Shown: positions 10,056 through 18,823, counted from the stretch's first letter. The stretch is 64,000 nucleotides of DNA from an uncultured Tropicimonas sp. (GCA_947495685.1 CANLZY010000016.1:79061-143060), one strand, 5' to 3'. The notes: a model not told the origin generated them from the letters alone. A program made the numbers and translations.

Positions 10056-10910
10056 ATGAGAACCCGCTTCGCCCCTTCGCCGACCGGTCCGCTGCACCTC
10101 GGGCACGCCTATTCGGCGATCCTCGCCCATGACATGGCCACGGCGGCGGGCGGCACCTTTCTGTTGCGGATCGAGGACATCGACCAAGGCCGCGCCCGCC
10201 CGGAATGGGAGGCCGCCATCTACGACGATCTTCACTGGCTCGGGCTGTCATGGCCGGTGCCGGTCATGCGGCAATCGGACCGCCTGCCGACCTATCGCGC
10301 TGCGCTCGAAAGCCTTTGGACGCGTGGGTTGCTGTACCCCTGTACCTGCCGCCGGCGCGACATCCAGGAGGCGGCCCAGGCCCCACAGGAAGGCGGGGCG
10401 CCACTCATGGGCCCAGATGGACTTGTCTATCCCGGCACCTGCCGCGTCACGCCGCGCGACGGGCCGATGCCCCTGGATCAGGCGTTGCGTCTCGACATGA
10501 GACTGGCGTCAAAACACACTGGCATTATTGAGTTTTCAGAATCCGGATCGGGTCCATCAGGACAGGCAGGCACGGTTCGAGTCGACCCGAACACGTTGAT
10601 CCACGAGATCGGCGATATCGTCCTGTCTCGCCGCGATATGGGAACATCTTACCACCTGTCGGTGGTCATCGACGACGCTGCGCAGGGCATCACCCATGTG
10701 GTCCGTGGCCAGGACCTGTTCGATGCCACCGCGATCCACGTCGTGCTGCAACGGCTGCTCGGCCTGCCAACGCCGGAGTATCATCACCACACCTTGATCC
10801 GAGACGAGTCCGGCAAGCGCCTGGCAAAACGCGACGACGCCCGCGCCATTTCACGTTATCGCGCGGATGGCGACACGCCGGATGACATTCGCCGCCGGAT
10901 CGGCCTGTAA
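10056..10910 (+). CDS. gluQ: Glutamyl-Q tRNA(Asp) synthetase
   Basis: Attaches glutamate to the queuosine base in the anticodon of tRNA-Asp. It is a 284-residue GluRS paralogue consisting only of the catalytic half; the anticodon-binding domain of true GluRS is missing, as expected. The HIGH-like motif is PLHLGHAYSAI (about residues 11-21), the KMSKS-like motif is GKRLAKRDDARAI near the C-terminus, and the zinc cysteines lie in YPCTCRRRDIQ and YPGTC. The ATG at 10056 is 10 bp after the Pmp3-like gene. It ends 30 bp from the convergent hisI. Confidence 0.93.
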   Translation: MRTRFAPSPTGPLHLGHAYSAILAHDMATAAGGTFLLRIEDIDQGRARPEWEAAIYDDLHWLGLSWPVPVMRQSDRLPTYRAALESLWTRGLLYPCTCRRRDIQEAAQAPQEGGAPLMGPDGLVYPGTCRVTPRDGPMPLDQALRLDMRLASKHTGIIEFSESGSGPSGQAGTVRVDPNTLIHEIGDIVLSRRDMGTSYHLSVVIDDAAQGITHVVRGQDLFDATAIHVVLQRLLGLPTPEYHHHTLIRDESGKRLAKRDDARAISRYRADGDTPDDIRRRIGL

Positions 10911-10940
10911 CGCATCGATTGTTGGCGGCCCTTCAACGCG

Positions 10941-11300
10941 TCACTCCATCGGAGCCATGATTTCGACTTCAGCGCCTGACCGCACCGCCGTATAGAAACA
11001 ACTGCGCCGGTTGGTGTGACAGGCCGGTCCTTCCTGACGGACGCGAACCAACAGGCAATCGCGATCGCAATCGACCCTCAGGTCGACCAACGCCTGCGTG
11101 TGTCCGGAGCTTTCGCCCTTGACCCAGAACGATTGCCGAGATCTGGACCAATAGGTTACCCGACCAGTTTCAAGCGTCTTGGCAACGGCTTCGGCATTCA
11201 TCCAGGCCATCATCAGCACATCGCCGGACTCGTCGTCCTGGGCGATTGCGGGGATCAGGCCGTGTGCGTCATAGCGCAGGGCGTGTGGATCGAAGTCCAT
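10941..11300 (-). CDS. hisI: Phosphoribosyl-AMP cyclohydrolase
   Basis: Third step of histidine biosynthesis, opening the adenine ring of PR-AMP; cytoplasmic, 119 aa, the stand-alone cyclohydrolase form without the HisE domain. Zinc/magnesium ligands are visible in DLRVDCDRDCLLVRV and in GPACHTNRRSCFY. The upstream open frame continues past the ATG at 11300, but protein similarity begins there with MDFDP, after an AGGAG site. The gene is isolated from other his genes and divergent from the scaffold protein gene 66 bp away. Confidence 0.95.
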   Translation of the reverse strand: MDFDPHALRYDAHGLIPAIAQDDESGDVLMMAWMNAEAVAKTLETGRVTYWSRSRQSFWVKGESSGHTQALVDLRVDCDRDCLLVRVRQEGPACHTNRRSCFYTAVRSGAEVEIMAPME

Positions 11301-11366
11301 GGCTTGCTCCTTTGCAAATCGTTTTGGCAGGGCTATGAAGGCAGAACTCGCCCCGGAGGACAGGCA

Positions 11367-11813
11367 ATGGCCAGCGATCTCGATCTCGTCAAGCTCTATT
11401 CCGGACGCATCCTTGCGCTCGCGGCGGACATTCCGCACCTCGGTCGGCTGGACGCGCCCTCTGCCACGTCACGCCGACGATCGCCTCTGTGCGGTTCCAC
11501 TGTGACCGTGGATGTCGTGCTGCGCGACGGGAAGATTGCCGAGTTCGCGCAAGACGTGAAGGCCTGCGCGCTTGGACAGGCGGCGGCCTCGGTGCTGGGC
11601 GCGCATGTCATCGGCCTGTCCCGCAGCGATGTGGAGCGCGGCCGCGATCAACTGGCCGCAATGCTGCGCGAAAACGGCGACGTGCCGGCCCCCCCCTTCG
11701 ACGGGCTGGAGGTGTTGCTGCCAGCTCGCGAGTTCACCAACCGACACGCATCGATCCTGTTGGCCTTCGAAGCAACGGCGGACGCGATGGCACAGGCCGA
11801 GCAGGCCGCCTGA
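11367..11813 (+). CDS. NifU/IscU-like iron-sulfur cluster scaffold
   Basis: A 148-residue SufU/IscU-family protein, presumably involved in Fe-S cluster assembly. The first two ligand cysteines are recognisable in SPLCGSTV (about residue 42) and KACALGQAAAS (about 68). The third conserved cysteine, normally in an R-x-K-C-A-x-L-A-W context near the C-terminus, aligns with serine in NRHASILLAF. It therefore keeps only two of three cluster ligands. The ATG at 11367 follows GGAGGACAGGCA. SufE is encoded 43 kb further on; no suf operon is nearby. It could be a divergent scaffold or carrier. Confidence 0.85.
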   Translation: MASDLDLVKLYSGRILALAADIPHLGRLDAPSATSRRRSPLCGSTVTVDVVLRDGKIAEFAQDVKACALGQAAASVLGAHVIGLSRSDVERGRDQLAAMLRENGDVPAPPFDGLEVLLPAREFTNRHASILLAFEATADAMAQAEQAA

Positions 11814-12226
11814 GCTCTGCGCTCCGGTTCAAGCTGCATTGCAGGTATGGCTTATGGCTTGTCCCATTGGGGTGGCGGGCGTAGACCAAGCCCATCGTGG
11901 ACCCGTCCGCTCGCCTGATCGCCGTCCCATGTCGGATCGGTTGGGTTTTTGGCGTCCGTCGGGCTCGCGGTATTGTGCCCTTCTCAGGACCGACCATGCT
12001 CGTGATGCCCCCAACCCCGTCAATGTTCCACGGCGTGAAAGATCGCGCCGACGTTGCGGCAAGAGGTTGTATGAACTGCGCTTTCAACGAGGCAAGCACC
12101 GAGGCCGGACTCAGCGCGTATCCACCAGTGGCTTCCGAGGATGCTCGTTTCATTGACCGGCGGTCGACCCGTCCGTCCGACCTGCCTTCAAGGCTTGCCG
12201 CGCCTCTCCGCGCCCCATCGAAGCCA
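11814..12226. other. Gene-free interval before ubiT
   Basis: Roughly 410 bases without a convincing gene. Open frames on both strands give arginine/serine/proline-rich translations with no recognisable motif and no good ribosome site. The 3' end holds the FNR-type site described separately. It could be decayed coding DNA, but nothing identifies a source. Confidence 0.4.
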
Positions 12227-12240
12227 TTGACTTTGGTCAA
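12227..12240. promoter_or_regulatory. FNR/FnrL-type binding site upstream of ubiTUV
   Basis: TTGAC-TTTG-GTCAA is a perfect inverted repeat with the 4-base spacer of the FNR family (consensus TTGAT-N4-ATCAA; C/G at the inner position is accepted by alphaproteobacterial FnrL). Its centre is 40 bp before the ubiT ATG. With the usual -41.5 activating geometry the transcript would begin at or next to the start codon, implying a near-leaderless message or a slightly different spacing. It suggests anaerobic induction of the pathway. Confidence 0.75.
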
Positions 12241-12273
12241 TGCCGCTTCCCTTTGTTGTGATATCCGCGAGTC

Positions 12274-12792
12274 ATGAATACGACACCTGCCCCCGGCGAC
12301 GCGATCAAACGTCACCTGCCCGACCTTGCCGACCTGCCAATGCCGTTGCTGCCACTGCAGCCAGTTCTCTACCGGATCGTGCGCCGCGTGGCTGCCCTTC
12401 ACCCGGAACTGTTCGAACGGCTGGGCAAGCACCAACGCACCAGTTTCGTCATCGATCTGACGGACATGCCCTTTGCCCTGCACCTGCGGCCCTATCTGCC
12501 GTCGCTGATCCTGCGCGCGGTCAAGCGTGATCGCTTGCCGGCCCATCAGGCCAGCATTTCAGGCGATTTCAAAACCCTGATGCGGCTGCTGGATGCCGAC
12601 GAGGACGGGGATGCCATCTTTTTCTCCCGCGATCTGCTGATCGAAGGCGACACCGAGGCGATCGTGACCCTGCGCAACGCGTTGGACGATGTCGAAGGGT
12701 CGATTGCCGAGGATGTCGCGGAAATGTTCGGAGCCGCGGGGCGTCTTGCCCTGACGCGGCTGCGCGAAATGGCCCACGGGCCGAACCACTGA
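12274..12792 (+). CDS. ubiT: Anaerobic ubiquinone accessory factor, SCP2 domain
   Basis: Lipid-binding accessory protein for oxygen-independent ubiquinone synthesis, thought to present the polyprenyl intermediates; 172 aa. The SCP2-type lipid-binding domain spans about residues 45-150 (RTSFVIDLTDMPFALHLRP, ASISGDFKTLMRLLDADEDGDA). Identification rests on this domain plus position directly before ubiU (12-bp gap) and ubiV. No Shine-Dalgarno sequence precedes the ATG at 12274, which fits a short or absent leader from the FNR-type promoter. The E. coli counterpart is yhbT. Confidence 0.88.
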   Translation: MNTTPAPGDAIKRHLPDLADLPMPLLPLQPVLYRIVRRVAALHPELFERLGKHQRTSFVIDLTDMPFALHLRPYLPSLILRAVKRDRLPAHQASISGDFKTLMRLLDADEDGDAIFFSRDLLIEGDTEAIVTLRNALDDVEGSIAEDVAEMFGAAGRLALTRLREMAHGPNH

Positions 12793-12804
12793 CGGAAGAC
12801 AGAC

Positions 12805-13803
12805 ATGACCACAGGTGAACTCGTCTGCCCTGCCGGGACCCCGGCGTCCCTGCGCACGGCTGTCGATGCCGGGGCCGACTCGGTCTATTGCGGCTATCAG
12901 AACGCGACCAACGCCCGCAACTTTCCCGGCCTCAACTTCACGCCGGACGAACTTGGCCGGGCGGTGAAATACGCTCATGACAAGGGTGCCAAGGTGCTGC
13001 TGGCGCTCAACACCTATCCTCCGGCCGGTGGCTTCGAGTTGTGGAAGGACGCCGCCGACCTGGGCGCGAAGCTGGGCGTTGACGCCTATATCGTCGCCGA
13101 CATGGGCGTCTGCGACTACATCGCCACCACCCACCCCGACAAACGCCTGCACCTGTCGGTTCAGGCCGCCGCAGCCAGCCCGGATGCGATCCGCTACTAT
13201 GTCGAGAAATTCGGCGTCAAACGGGTCGTGCTGCCCCGCATCCTGACGATCCCCGAGATCCGCGAGATCAAGACCGAGATTCCCTGCGAAATCGAGACCT
13301 TCATCTTCGGCAACCACGGGTTGATGGTCGAAGGGCGCTGCTCGCTGACCAACTACGCCACAGGATTGTCGACCAACATGGATGGCGTCTGCTCCCCGGC
13401 GCATCTTGTGGAATACGACAGGGATGACGCGGGCAACATGTCCACGCGGCTCGGCGGGTTCACCATCGACCGGTTCGGCGCCGAGGAAAACGCAGGTTAC
13501 CCGACGATCTGCAAGGGCCGCTACTGCAACGAGCAGCACCCCGAGGGCTACTATGCCTTCGAGGAGCCGATCAGCCTGAACCTGTCGCGCTTGCTGCCCG
13601 ACCTGATGGACGCCGGCGTGAACGCCTTCAAGATCGAAGGGCGCCAACGCTCGCGCGCCTATGTCCGCAAGGTTGTCAGCTCGTTCCGCGAGGCCGTGGA
13701 TGCGGTTCGGGCCGGACGCGAGCCCAACCTGGCGGACCTCGTGGCGCTGACCGAGGGTCAGAAGCAGACCGAAGGCGCCTTCCAGACCAAGAAATGGAGG
13801 TGA
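12805..13803 (+). CDS. ubiU: O2-independent ubiquinone hydroxylase subunit, U32 peptidase family
   Basis: Partner of UbiV in the Fe-S heterodimer that hydroxylates ubiquinone precursors without O2 (known from E. coli and other proteobacteria). It has 332 aa and the U32 peptidase fold but is not a protease. The four cluster cysteines fit EGRCSLTNYATG, GVCSPAHLV and TICKGRYCNE (about residues 175-240). The U32 signature appears as ETFIFGNHGLMVEGRCSL, and a SLNLSRLLPDLMDAGVNAFKIEGR segment closes the barrel. The ATG follows CGGAAGACAGAC, and the stop is 4 bp before ubiV. Confidence 0.93.
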   Translation: MTTGELVCPAGTPASLRTAVDAGADSVYCGYQNATNARNFPGLNFTPDELGRAVKYAHDKGAKVLLALNTYPPAGGFELWKDAADLGAKLGVDAYIVADMGVCDYIATTHPDKRLHLSVQAAAASPDAIRYYVEKFGVKRVVLPRILTIPEIREIKTEIPCEIETFIFGNHGLMVEGRCSLTNYATGLSTNMDGVCSPAHLVEYDRDDAGNMSTRLGGFTIDRFGAEENAGYPTICKGRYCNEQHPEGYYAFEEPISLNLSRLLPDLMDAGVNAFKIEGRQRSRAYVRKVVSSFREAVDAVRAGREPNLADLVALTEGQKQTEGAFQTKKWR

Positions 13804-13807
13804 TCGG

Positions 13808-14731
13808 ATGACACCGCGACTGACCCTTGGACCAATCCAGTACTTCTGGCCCGCCGAGACGAAGATCGATTTCTATGCCCGCATCGCCGACGAGACGCCG
13901 ATCGACACCGTGTACCTGGGCGAGGTTGTCTGCTCCAAGCGGCAGCCCTTCTTTGACAACCATATCGAGGTCATCGGGGAACGGCTCGAGAAGGCGGGGA
14001 AACGGGTCGTCCTTGCCGGACTGGCCGAGGTCATGTTGAAGCGCGAGCGGAAGGCCTGCGCGGACCTGGTGCAGGACGGCGAGTTCGAAATCGAGATCAA
14101 CAATGCCGCGGGGCTGTTCCACCTGGAGCCGGGTCAGGCCCACCGGGTCGGCCCGTTCATGAACGTCTACAACGAGCAGACCATGGCCCACATGGTGTCA
14201 AACGGCGCAACCCATATCGTGGTGCCGCCCGAACTCCCCGCGCCTTCTGTCGAGGTCATGGCGCGCGAAGCTGCCCGGTTGGGTGTCGGCCTGGAGGTGC
14301 AGGTCTTTGGTCGGGCCTGTCTGGCGACATCGGCGCGATGCTATCATGCGCGCGCCTACGGCCGGACCAAGGACAATTGCCAGTTCGTCTGCGAGGAACA
14401 TGCCGACGGCATGCCGCTCAACACCCGTGACGGACAGAGCTTCCTGCGGGTAAACGGCATTCAGACCCTGTCGGAATCCTACATGAACCTGTTTGCCGAA
14501 GTTCCGGCGATGGCCAAAATGGGCGTCACCGATCTCCGCCTGATGCCGCAGGACGTTGACATGGTGACGGTTGCGAAAACGTTCGACGACATCCGCGCCA
14601 ACCGCATCGACATGGCAGAGGCCCAGGCCCGGTTCGACGCCCTGCCCGGCAGCGCGCCGTCTTCCAACGGGTTCTGGCACGGCGAGGCCGGCTACAAACG
14701 GATCGAGGCGGCAACTCGCGAACTGGCGTGA
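13808..14731 (+). CDS. ubiV: O2-independent ubiquinone hydroxylase subunit, U32 family
   Basis: Second Fe-S subunit of the UbiUV complex, 307 aa. The isolated N-terminal cysteine is C42 in GEVVCSKRQ, and the later trio lies in GRACLATSARCYHARAYG and DNCQFVCEE (about residues 175-200), the ligand spacing of UbiV. The start at 13808 is preceded by GGAGGTGATCGG overlapping the ubiU end, indicating coupled translation. With ubiT and ubiU it forms a three-gene operon that would let quinone-dependent respiration continue under oxygen limitation. Confidence 0.93.
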   Translation: MTPRLTLGPIQYFWPAETKIDFYARIADETPIDTVYLGEVVCSKRQPFFDNHIEVIGERLEKAGKRVVLAGLAEVMLKRERKACADLVQDGEFEIEINNAAGLFHLEPGQAHRVGPFMNVYNEQTMAHMVSNGATHIVVPPELPAPSVEVMAREAARLGVGLEVQVFGRACLATSARCYHARAYGRTKDNCQFVCEEHADGMPLNTRDGQSFLRVNGIQTLSESYMNLFAEVPAMAKMGVTDLRLMPQDVDMVTVAKTFDDIRANRIDMAEAQARFDALPGSAPSSNGFWHGEAGYKRIEAATRELA

Positions 14732-14753
14732 CCGGTCTGCGAGAGGACTGAAC

Positions 14754-15176
14754 TCAGCGCGATGGCGGGATGGCGTAGGTCAGGCTCGCCCGCGCAACCG
14801 GGTCGGTCGTGCCGTCGCTGAAAATCATCACGTCGCCGACGGCCAGCGACCGCCCGAGCTTCAGCAGGCGGCACTCGCCCAGCAGATCGGTACTGGCGAC
14901 CGGCTTGCGCATGAAATCGATCGAGCAGTTGGTCGTCACCGCCAGTGCCACAGGCCCGATCCGGCTGAGCACTGCAAGGTACATCGCACAATCCGCCAGC
15001 GCAAACATCGACGGCCCCGACACCGTGCCACCCGGCCGCAGATGGCGTTCCTCGACCTTCAGTCGCAGGCAGAGGCTGTCGGCGCGCGCGTGGACCACGG
15101 TGAAGTCCCCCGAGACTTGAGGGAAGATCTCTTCCATCAGGCTTTCCAGCGCCGGGCCGTCCAGTGCGAGTGTCAT
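14754..15176 (-). CDS. PaaI-type hotdog-fold thioesterase
   Basis: Predicted acyl-CoA thioesterase, 140 aa, of the PaaI/HGG family. The hotdog helix motif PGGTVSGPSMFALADCAMYLAV (split around residues 60-80) carries the conserved aspartate, and NCSIDFMRKP forms the central strand. The ATG at 15176 is preceded by AGGAGAAAAGCAACG. It is divergent from the crotonase-fold gene 59 bp away, suggesting a shared regulatory region and a common acyl-CoA theme. The specific substrate is unknown. It is convergent with ubiV (22-bp gap). Confidence 0.85.
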   Translation of the reverse strand: MTLALDGPALESLMEEIFPQVSGDFTVVHARADSLCLRLKVEERHLRPGGTVSGPSMFALADCAMYLAVLSRIGPVALAVTTNCSIDFMRKPVASTDLLGECRLLKLGRSLAVGDVMIFSDGTTDPVARASLTYAIPPSR

Positions 15177-15235
15177 CGTTGCTTTTCTCCTGCATCCGCC
15201 GTGGCTAAGGTCGGGCCAGACTAGGGGAGGATACC

Positions 15236-16027
15236 ATGAGCGACGAGATCCTGCTGCGCACCGACCGCGGCCACGTTGCAGAACTGACACTGAACCGTCC
15301 CGCAGCGCTGAACGCGCTGTCGGATGCCATGCTCGCGGCGCTGAAGCGGGAACTGGACACGATTGCCGCTGACCGCTCGGTGCGGGTTGTCGTGCTGCGC
15401 GGCGCCGGCAAGGTCTTTTGCGCCGGCCACGATCTCAAGGAAATGCAGGCCGGGCGGGCGAGCGACGACAAGGGGGCTGCCTATTTCAAGGACCTGTTCT
15501 CCCGCTGTGCCGCACTCATGCAGGCCATCACCCACCTGCCGCAACCGGTGATTGCCGAGGCCCACGGGATCGCCACGGCAGCAGGATGCCAATTGGTGGC
15601 GACCTGCGACATGGCAGTGGCCGCCGAGGGCACGCGATTTGGCGTCAACGGCGTGAACATCGGCCTGTTCTGCTCGACCCCGATGGTCGCGCTGACCCGC
15701 AACGTGCCGCGCAAACAGGCCTTCGAGATGCTGACGACCGGACGGTTCATTCCGGCGGAGCGCGCCGAGGCCATCGGCCTGGTCAACAAGGTGGTACCGG
15801 TGGAAGACCTGCGGGCACAGACAGACGATCTGGCAGATGCCGTGGCCGCAAAGCTGTCGAGTGCGGTGAAGATCGGCAAGGAGGCGTTCTATCTTCAGGC
15901 AGAGATGGGCCTGGAAGAGGCCTATGCCCATGCGGCCGATGTCATGACCGAAAACATGTTGTGGCGGGACACCGACGAAGGGATCGCCGCCTTTCTGGAG
16001 AAACGCCCGCCCGCCTGGAACGAGTGA
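15236..16027 (+). CDS. Crotonase-fold protein, ECHDC3-like (annotated in relatives as enoyl-CoA hydratase)
   Basis: A 263-residue crotonase-superfamily protein. Oxyanion-hole segments are clear: FCAGHDLKEM (about 61-70) and ATAAGCQLVATCD (about 113-125). The two catalytic glutamates of true hydratases are not present. GGCEL is replaced by AGCQL, and the second loop reads GVNIGLFCSTP. The sequence resembles ECHDC3, whose activity is unclear. The ATG follows GGGAGGATACC. It is divergent from the thioesterase. A conventional hydratase activity is therefore doubtful, though acyl-CoA binding is likely. Confidence 0.85.
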   Translation: MSDEILLRTDRGHVAELTLNRPAALNALSDAMLAALKRELDTIAADRSVRVVVLRGAGKVFCAGHDLKEMQAGRASDDKGAAYFKDLFSRCAALMQAITHLPQPVIAEAHGIATAAGCQLVATCDMAVAAEGTRFGVNGVNIGLFCSTPMVALTRNVPRKQAFEMLTTGRFIPAERAEAIGLVNKVVPVEDLRAQTDDLADAVAAKLSSAVKIGKEAFYLQAEMGLEEAYAHAADVMTENMLWRDTDEGIAAFLEKRPPAWNE

Positions 16028-16035
16028 TGGCGGTT

Positions 16036-16100
16036 GGCTCCCGCCCGTTTTCCCACGCCTGTCGGCGCAAGAAAACCGTTGGGCCGGGCACGCTTCGCGT
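16036..16100 (-). repeat. Structured intergenic element, copy 2
   Basis: Lies just after the crotonase-fold gene, on the opposite strand to copy 1. Read on the minus strand, GCACGC-GAA-GCGTGC (16100 down to about 16089) forms hairpin one. The CGGCCCAAC linker follows. Hairpin two is GTTTTC (76-71) pairing with GAAAAC (52-47), enclosing CGCC/GGCG. It ends in GGGCGGGAGCC (16046-16036). The layout equals copy 1 at 2099-2169, while the stem bases differ in a compensating way. The remaining interval to 16341 shows no gene. Confidence 0.6.
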
Positions 16101-16341
16101 GCGTGCGTCCGGCTGGGATATCCCAAGACCGGAGCCCCCTGGGCGGGGGCGTCAGAACAAAGCTGGCCACCTTTGCACGGACACCGGGGCGCGGGTTGCA
16201 GGACCGGCGCCTGAACAGGGCGGTTTGCCGCTTGGCCATGCGGAAAATCGGAACAGTCGATAGCGACATCGGGGGTCGCCTTTGGTCTAGAACACCCCGG
16301 ACCGCCACGAGACTGTGAGGCAATCACTTTCGGAGGCTTTC

Positions 16342-18762
16342 ATGAAAACCACCACCCGGGTCTGTGTCATTGGCGGCGGAGTCGTCGGCTGTTCGGTGTT
16401 GTATCACCTGACCAAACTTGGCTGGAGCGACGTGATGCTGCTCGAACGGTCGGAATTGACGAGCGGGTCGACATGGCATGCGGCCGGCGGGTTCCACACG
16501 CTGAACGGCGACACCAACATGGCCGCTTTGCAGGGGTATACCATCGGGCTCTACCGGGAACTCGAAGAGATCACCGGAATGTCCTGCGGATTGCACCATG
16601 TGGGCGGGATCACCCTGGCCGACACGCAGGAACGGTTCGACATGCTGAAGGCGGAGCGCGCCAAGCATCGCTACATGGGGCTGGACACGCACATCCTGAC
16701 CCCGGCGGAGATCAAGGACCGCGCTGAACTGGTGAACATCGACGGTATTGTCGGGGGGCTGTACGACCCGCTCGACGGTCACCTTGACCCGTCCGGCACG
16801 ACGCACGCCTACGCCAAGGCCGCACGCATGGCGGGAGCCGAGATCGAGACCCATTGCATGGTGCGCGAGACCAACCCGCGCCCGGACGGAACCTGGGACG
16901 TGGTGACCGACAAGGGCACCATCCACGCTGAACATGTGGTCAACGCAGCCGGCCTGTGGGCGCGCGAGATCGGTGCCATGGCCGGCGTCTACCTGCCGCT
17001 GTTGCCGATGGCCCACCAGTACATCGTGACCGACGACATCCCCGAGATCGTGAACCGCGAGACCGAATTCCCCCATATCATGGATCCCGGCGGCGAGAGC
17101 TACATGCGCCAGGAGGGCCGCGGCCTGTGCATCGGGTTCTACGAGAAACCCTGCGAGGCCTGGGCGGTGGACGGCACACCCTGGGGGTTCGGGCACGAAT
17201 TGCTGAACGATCAGTTCGAAAAGATCGAGGACAGCATCGCCTTTGCCTATGCCCGCGTTCCGGTGCTGGAAACCGCCGGGGTGAAATCCGTGATCCATGG
17301 CCCGTTCACCTTTGCGCCCGACGGCAACCCGCTGGTCGGTCCGGTGCCGGGACTGCGCAACTACTGGTCTGCCTGCGCGGTGATGGCCGGGTTCAGCCAA
17401 GGCGGTGGCGTTGGCCTGACGCTGGCGCAATGGATGATTGACGGCCAGCCGGACCAGAACACCTTTGCGCTGGATGTGGCGCGCTTCGGCAAGTGGACCA
17501 CGCCGGGCTATACCGTGCCCAAGGTGATCGAGAACTACCAGAACCGCTTCTCGGTCTCTTTCCCGAACGAGGAACTGCCCGCTGCCCGTCCCTTCCGCAC
17601 GACGCAGATGTACGACATCTTCAAGGGCATGAACGCGGTCTTCGGACAGCAATACGGGCTGGAGGTGGTGAACTACTTCGCCCTTCCCGGCGAAGATGCC
17701 CATGAAACCCCGACCTTCCGCCGCTCCAACGCCTGGGAGGCGACCCGACAGGAGGTCATGGCGGTGCGCGAAGGCGTCGGCATCAACGAGACGCAGAATT
17801 TCGGCAAGTTCCGCGTCACCGGCCCGAACGCCCGCGCCTGGCTCAATCGGATCATGGCCGGACGCATTCCAAAGCCGGGCCGCATTGCGCTCACGCCAAT
17901 GCTGAACCCCACCGGCCGTCTCATCGGCGATTTCACCGTCTCTTGCCTCGCCGAAGGCGATTTCCAGCTCACGGCATCCTACGGCGCACAGGATTACCAC
18001 CTGCGCTGGTTCGAACAGCATCTGGAAAGCGGCAGCGGCGTGCGGGTGCGCAACGTTTCGGACCGGCGCACCGGGTTCCAGATCGCCGGACCGAATGCAC
18101 GAGAGCTGCTCTCGCGAGTCACCCGCAGCGACGTTTCGAGCGAAGCCTTCAAGTTCATGGACGTGCGCCGCATGACCATCGGAATGGCCGACGCCATCGT
18201 CCAGCGAGTCTCGTATACCGGCGATCTGGGCTACGAGATCTTTGTCGCGCCTGAGAGCCAGCGCCATCTTTGGCACGTGCTGAGCGATGCCGGCGCGGAC
18301 CTTGGGCTGCGCCCCTTCGGGATGCGCGCGATGATGTCGTTGCGTCTGGACAAGGGGTTCGGCTCGTGGCTGCGGGAATTCTCGCCTGACTACACCCCGG
18401 CCGAGACCGGCATGGATCGCTTCATCGCCTGGAAGAAGCCAGACGATTTCATCGGGCGCGTGGCAGCAGAGGCCGAACGCAAGAGCGGACCGACGCGCAA
18501 GCTGTGCACCTTTGAGGTAGAGGCCGACGATGCCGATGTCGTGGCCTACGAGCCGATCTGGCTGGACGGAGAGGTCGTCGGGTTCTGCACCTCGGGCGGG
18601 TATTCACATTTCACCGACACTTCGGTTGCCATCGGGTTCGTTCCGACGGATCGGATCGCCGATGGGCTTCGGGTCGAGATCGAGATCCTGGGCGAGATGC
18701 GTCCGGCAACGCTCCTGTCTGGACCATTGTTCGACGCCGATGGCGCCCGGATGCGAGGGTGA
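16342..18762 (+). CDS. FAD-dependent dimethylglycine/sarcosine dehydrogenase-like enzyme with GcvT domain
   Basis: Predicted demethylating flavoenzyme of one-carbon metabolism, oxidising an N-methylated glycine and passing formaldehyde to tetrahydrofolate; 806 aa. The N-terminal FAD-binding motif is VIGGGVVGCSVLYHL, followed by GSTWHAAGG, where the histidine is the covalent FAD site in dimethylglycine dehydrogenases. The middle is a DAO/FAO domain (to about residue 420), and the C-terminal 380 residues are GcvT-like (KFRVTGPNARAWLNRI, GDLGYEIFV). The ATG at 16342 has GGAGG nine bases upstream; an earlier in-frame codon at 16315 lacks one. Dimethylglycine versus sarcosine cannot be decided from sequence alone. 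Confidence 0.85.
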   Translation: MKTTTRVCVIGGGVVGCSVLYHLTKLGWSDVMLLERSELTSGSTWHAAGGFHTLNGDTNMAALQGYTIGLYRELEEITGMSCGLHHVGGITLADTQERFDMLKAERAKHRYMGLDTHILTPAEIKDRAELVNIDGIVGGLYDPLDGHLDPSGTTHAYAKAARMAGAEIETHCMVRETNPRPDGTWDVVTDKGTIHAEHVVNAAGLWAREIGAMAGVYLPLLPMAHQYIVTDDIPEIVNRETEFPHIMDPGGESYMRQEGRGLCIGFYEKPCEAWAVDGTPWGFGHELLNDQFEKIEDSIAFAYARVPVLETAGVKSVIHGPFTFAPDGNPLVGPVPGLRNYWSACAVMAGFSQGGGVGLTLAQWMIDGQPDQNTFALDVARFGKWTTPGYTVPKVIENYQNRFSVSFPNEELPAARPFRTTQMYDIFKGMNAVFGQQYGLEVVNYFALPGEDAHETPTFRRSNAWEATRQEVMAVREGVGINETQNFGKFRVTGPNARAWLNRIMAGRIPKPGRIALTPMLNPTGRLIGDFTVSCLAEGDFQLTASYGAQDYHLRWFEQHLESGSGVRVRNVSDRRTGFQIAGPNARELLSRVTRSDVSSEAFKFMDVRRMTIGMADAIVQRVSYTGDLGYEIFVAPESQRHLWHVLSDAGADLGLRPFGMRAMMSLRLDKGFGSWLREFSPDYTPAETGMDRFIAWKKPDDFIGRVAAEAERKSGPTRKLCTFEVEADDADVVAYEPIWLDGEVVGFCTSGGYSHFTDTSVAIGFVPTDRIADGLRVEIEILGEMRPATLLSGPLFDADGARMRG

Positions 18763-18823
18763 ATCAAGGCACAGGTCAAACCTGAACAAAGACACACAAT
18801 CAACTGAATTTTAAAATTAAAAG

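Noticed and set aside
11897..12277. Plus-strand open frame between the scaffold gene and ubiT
   Set aside because: Composition is arginine/serine/proline-rich with no motif, and it overlaps the FNR-type site and ubiT promoter.
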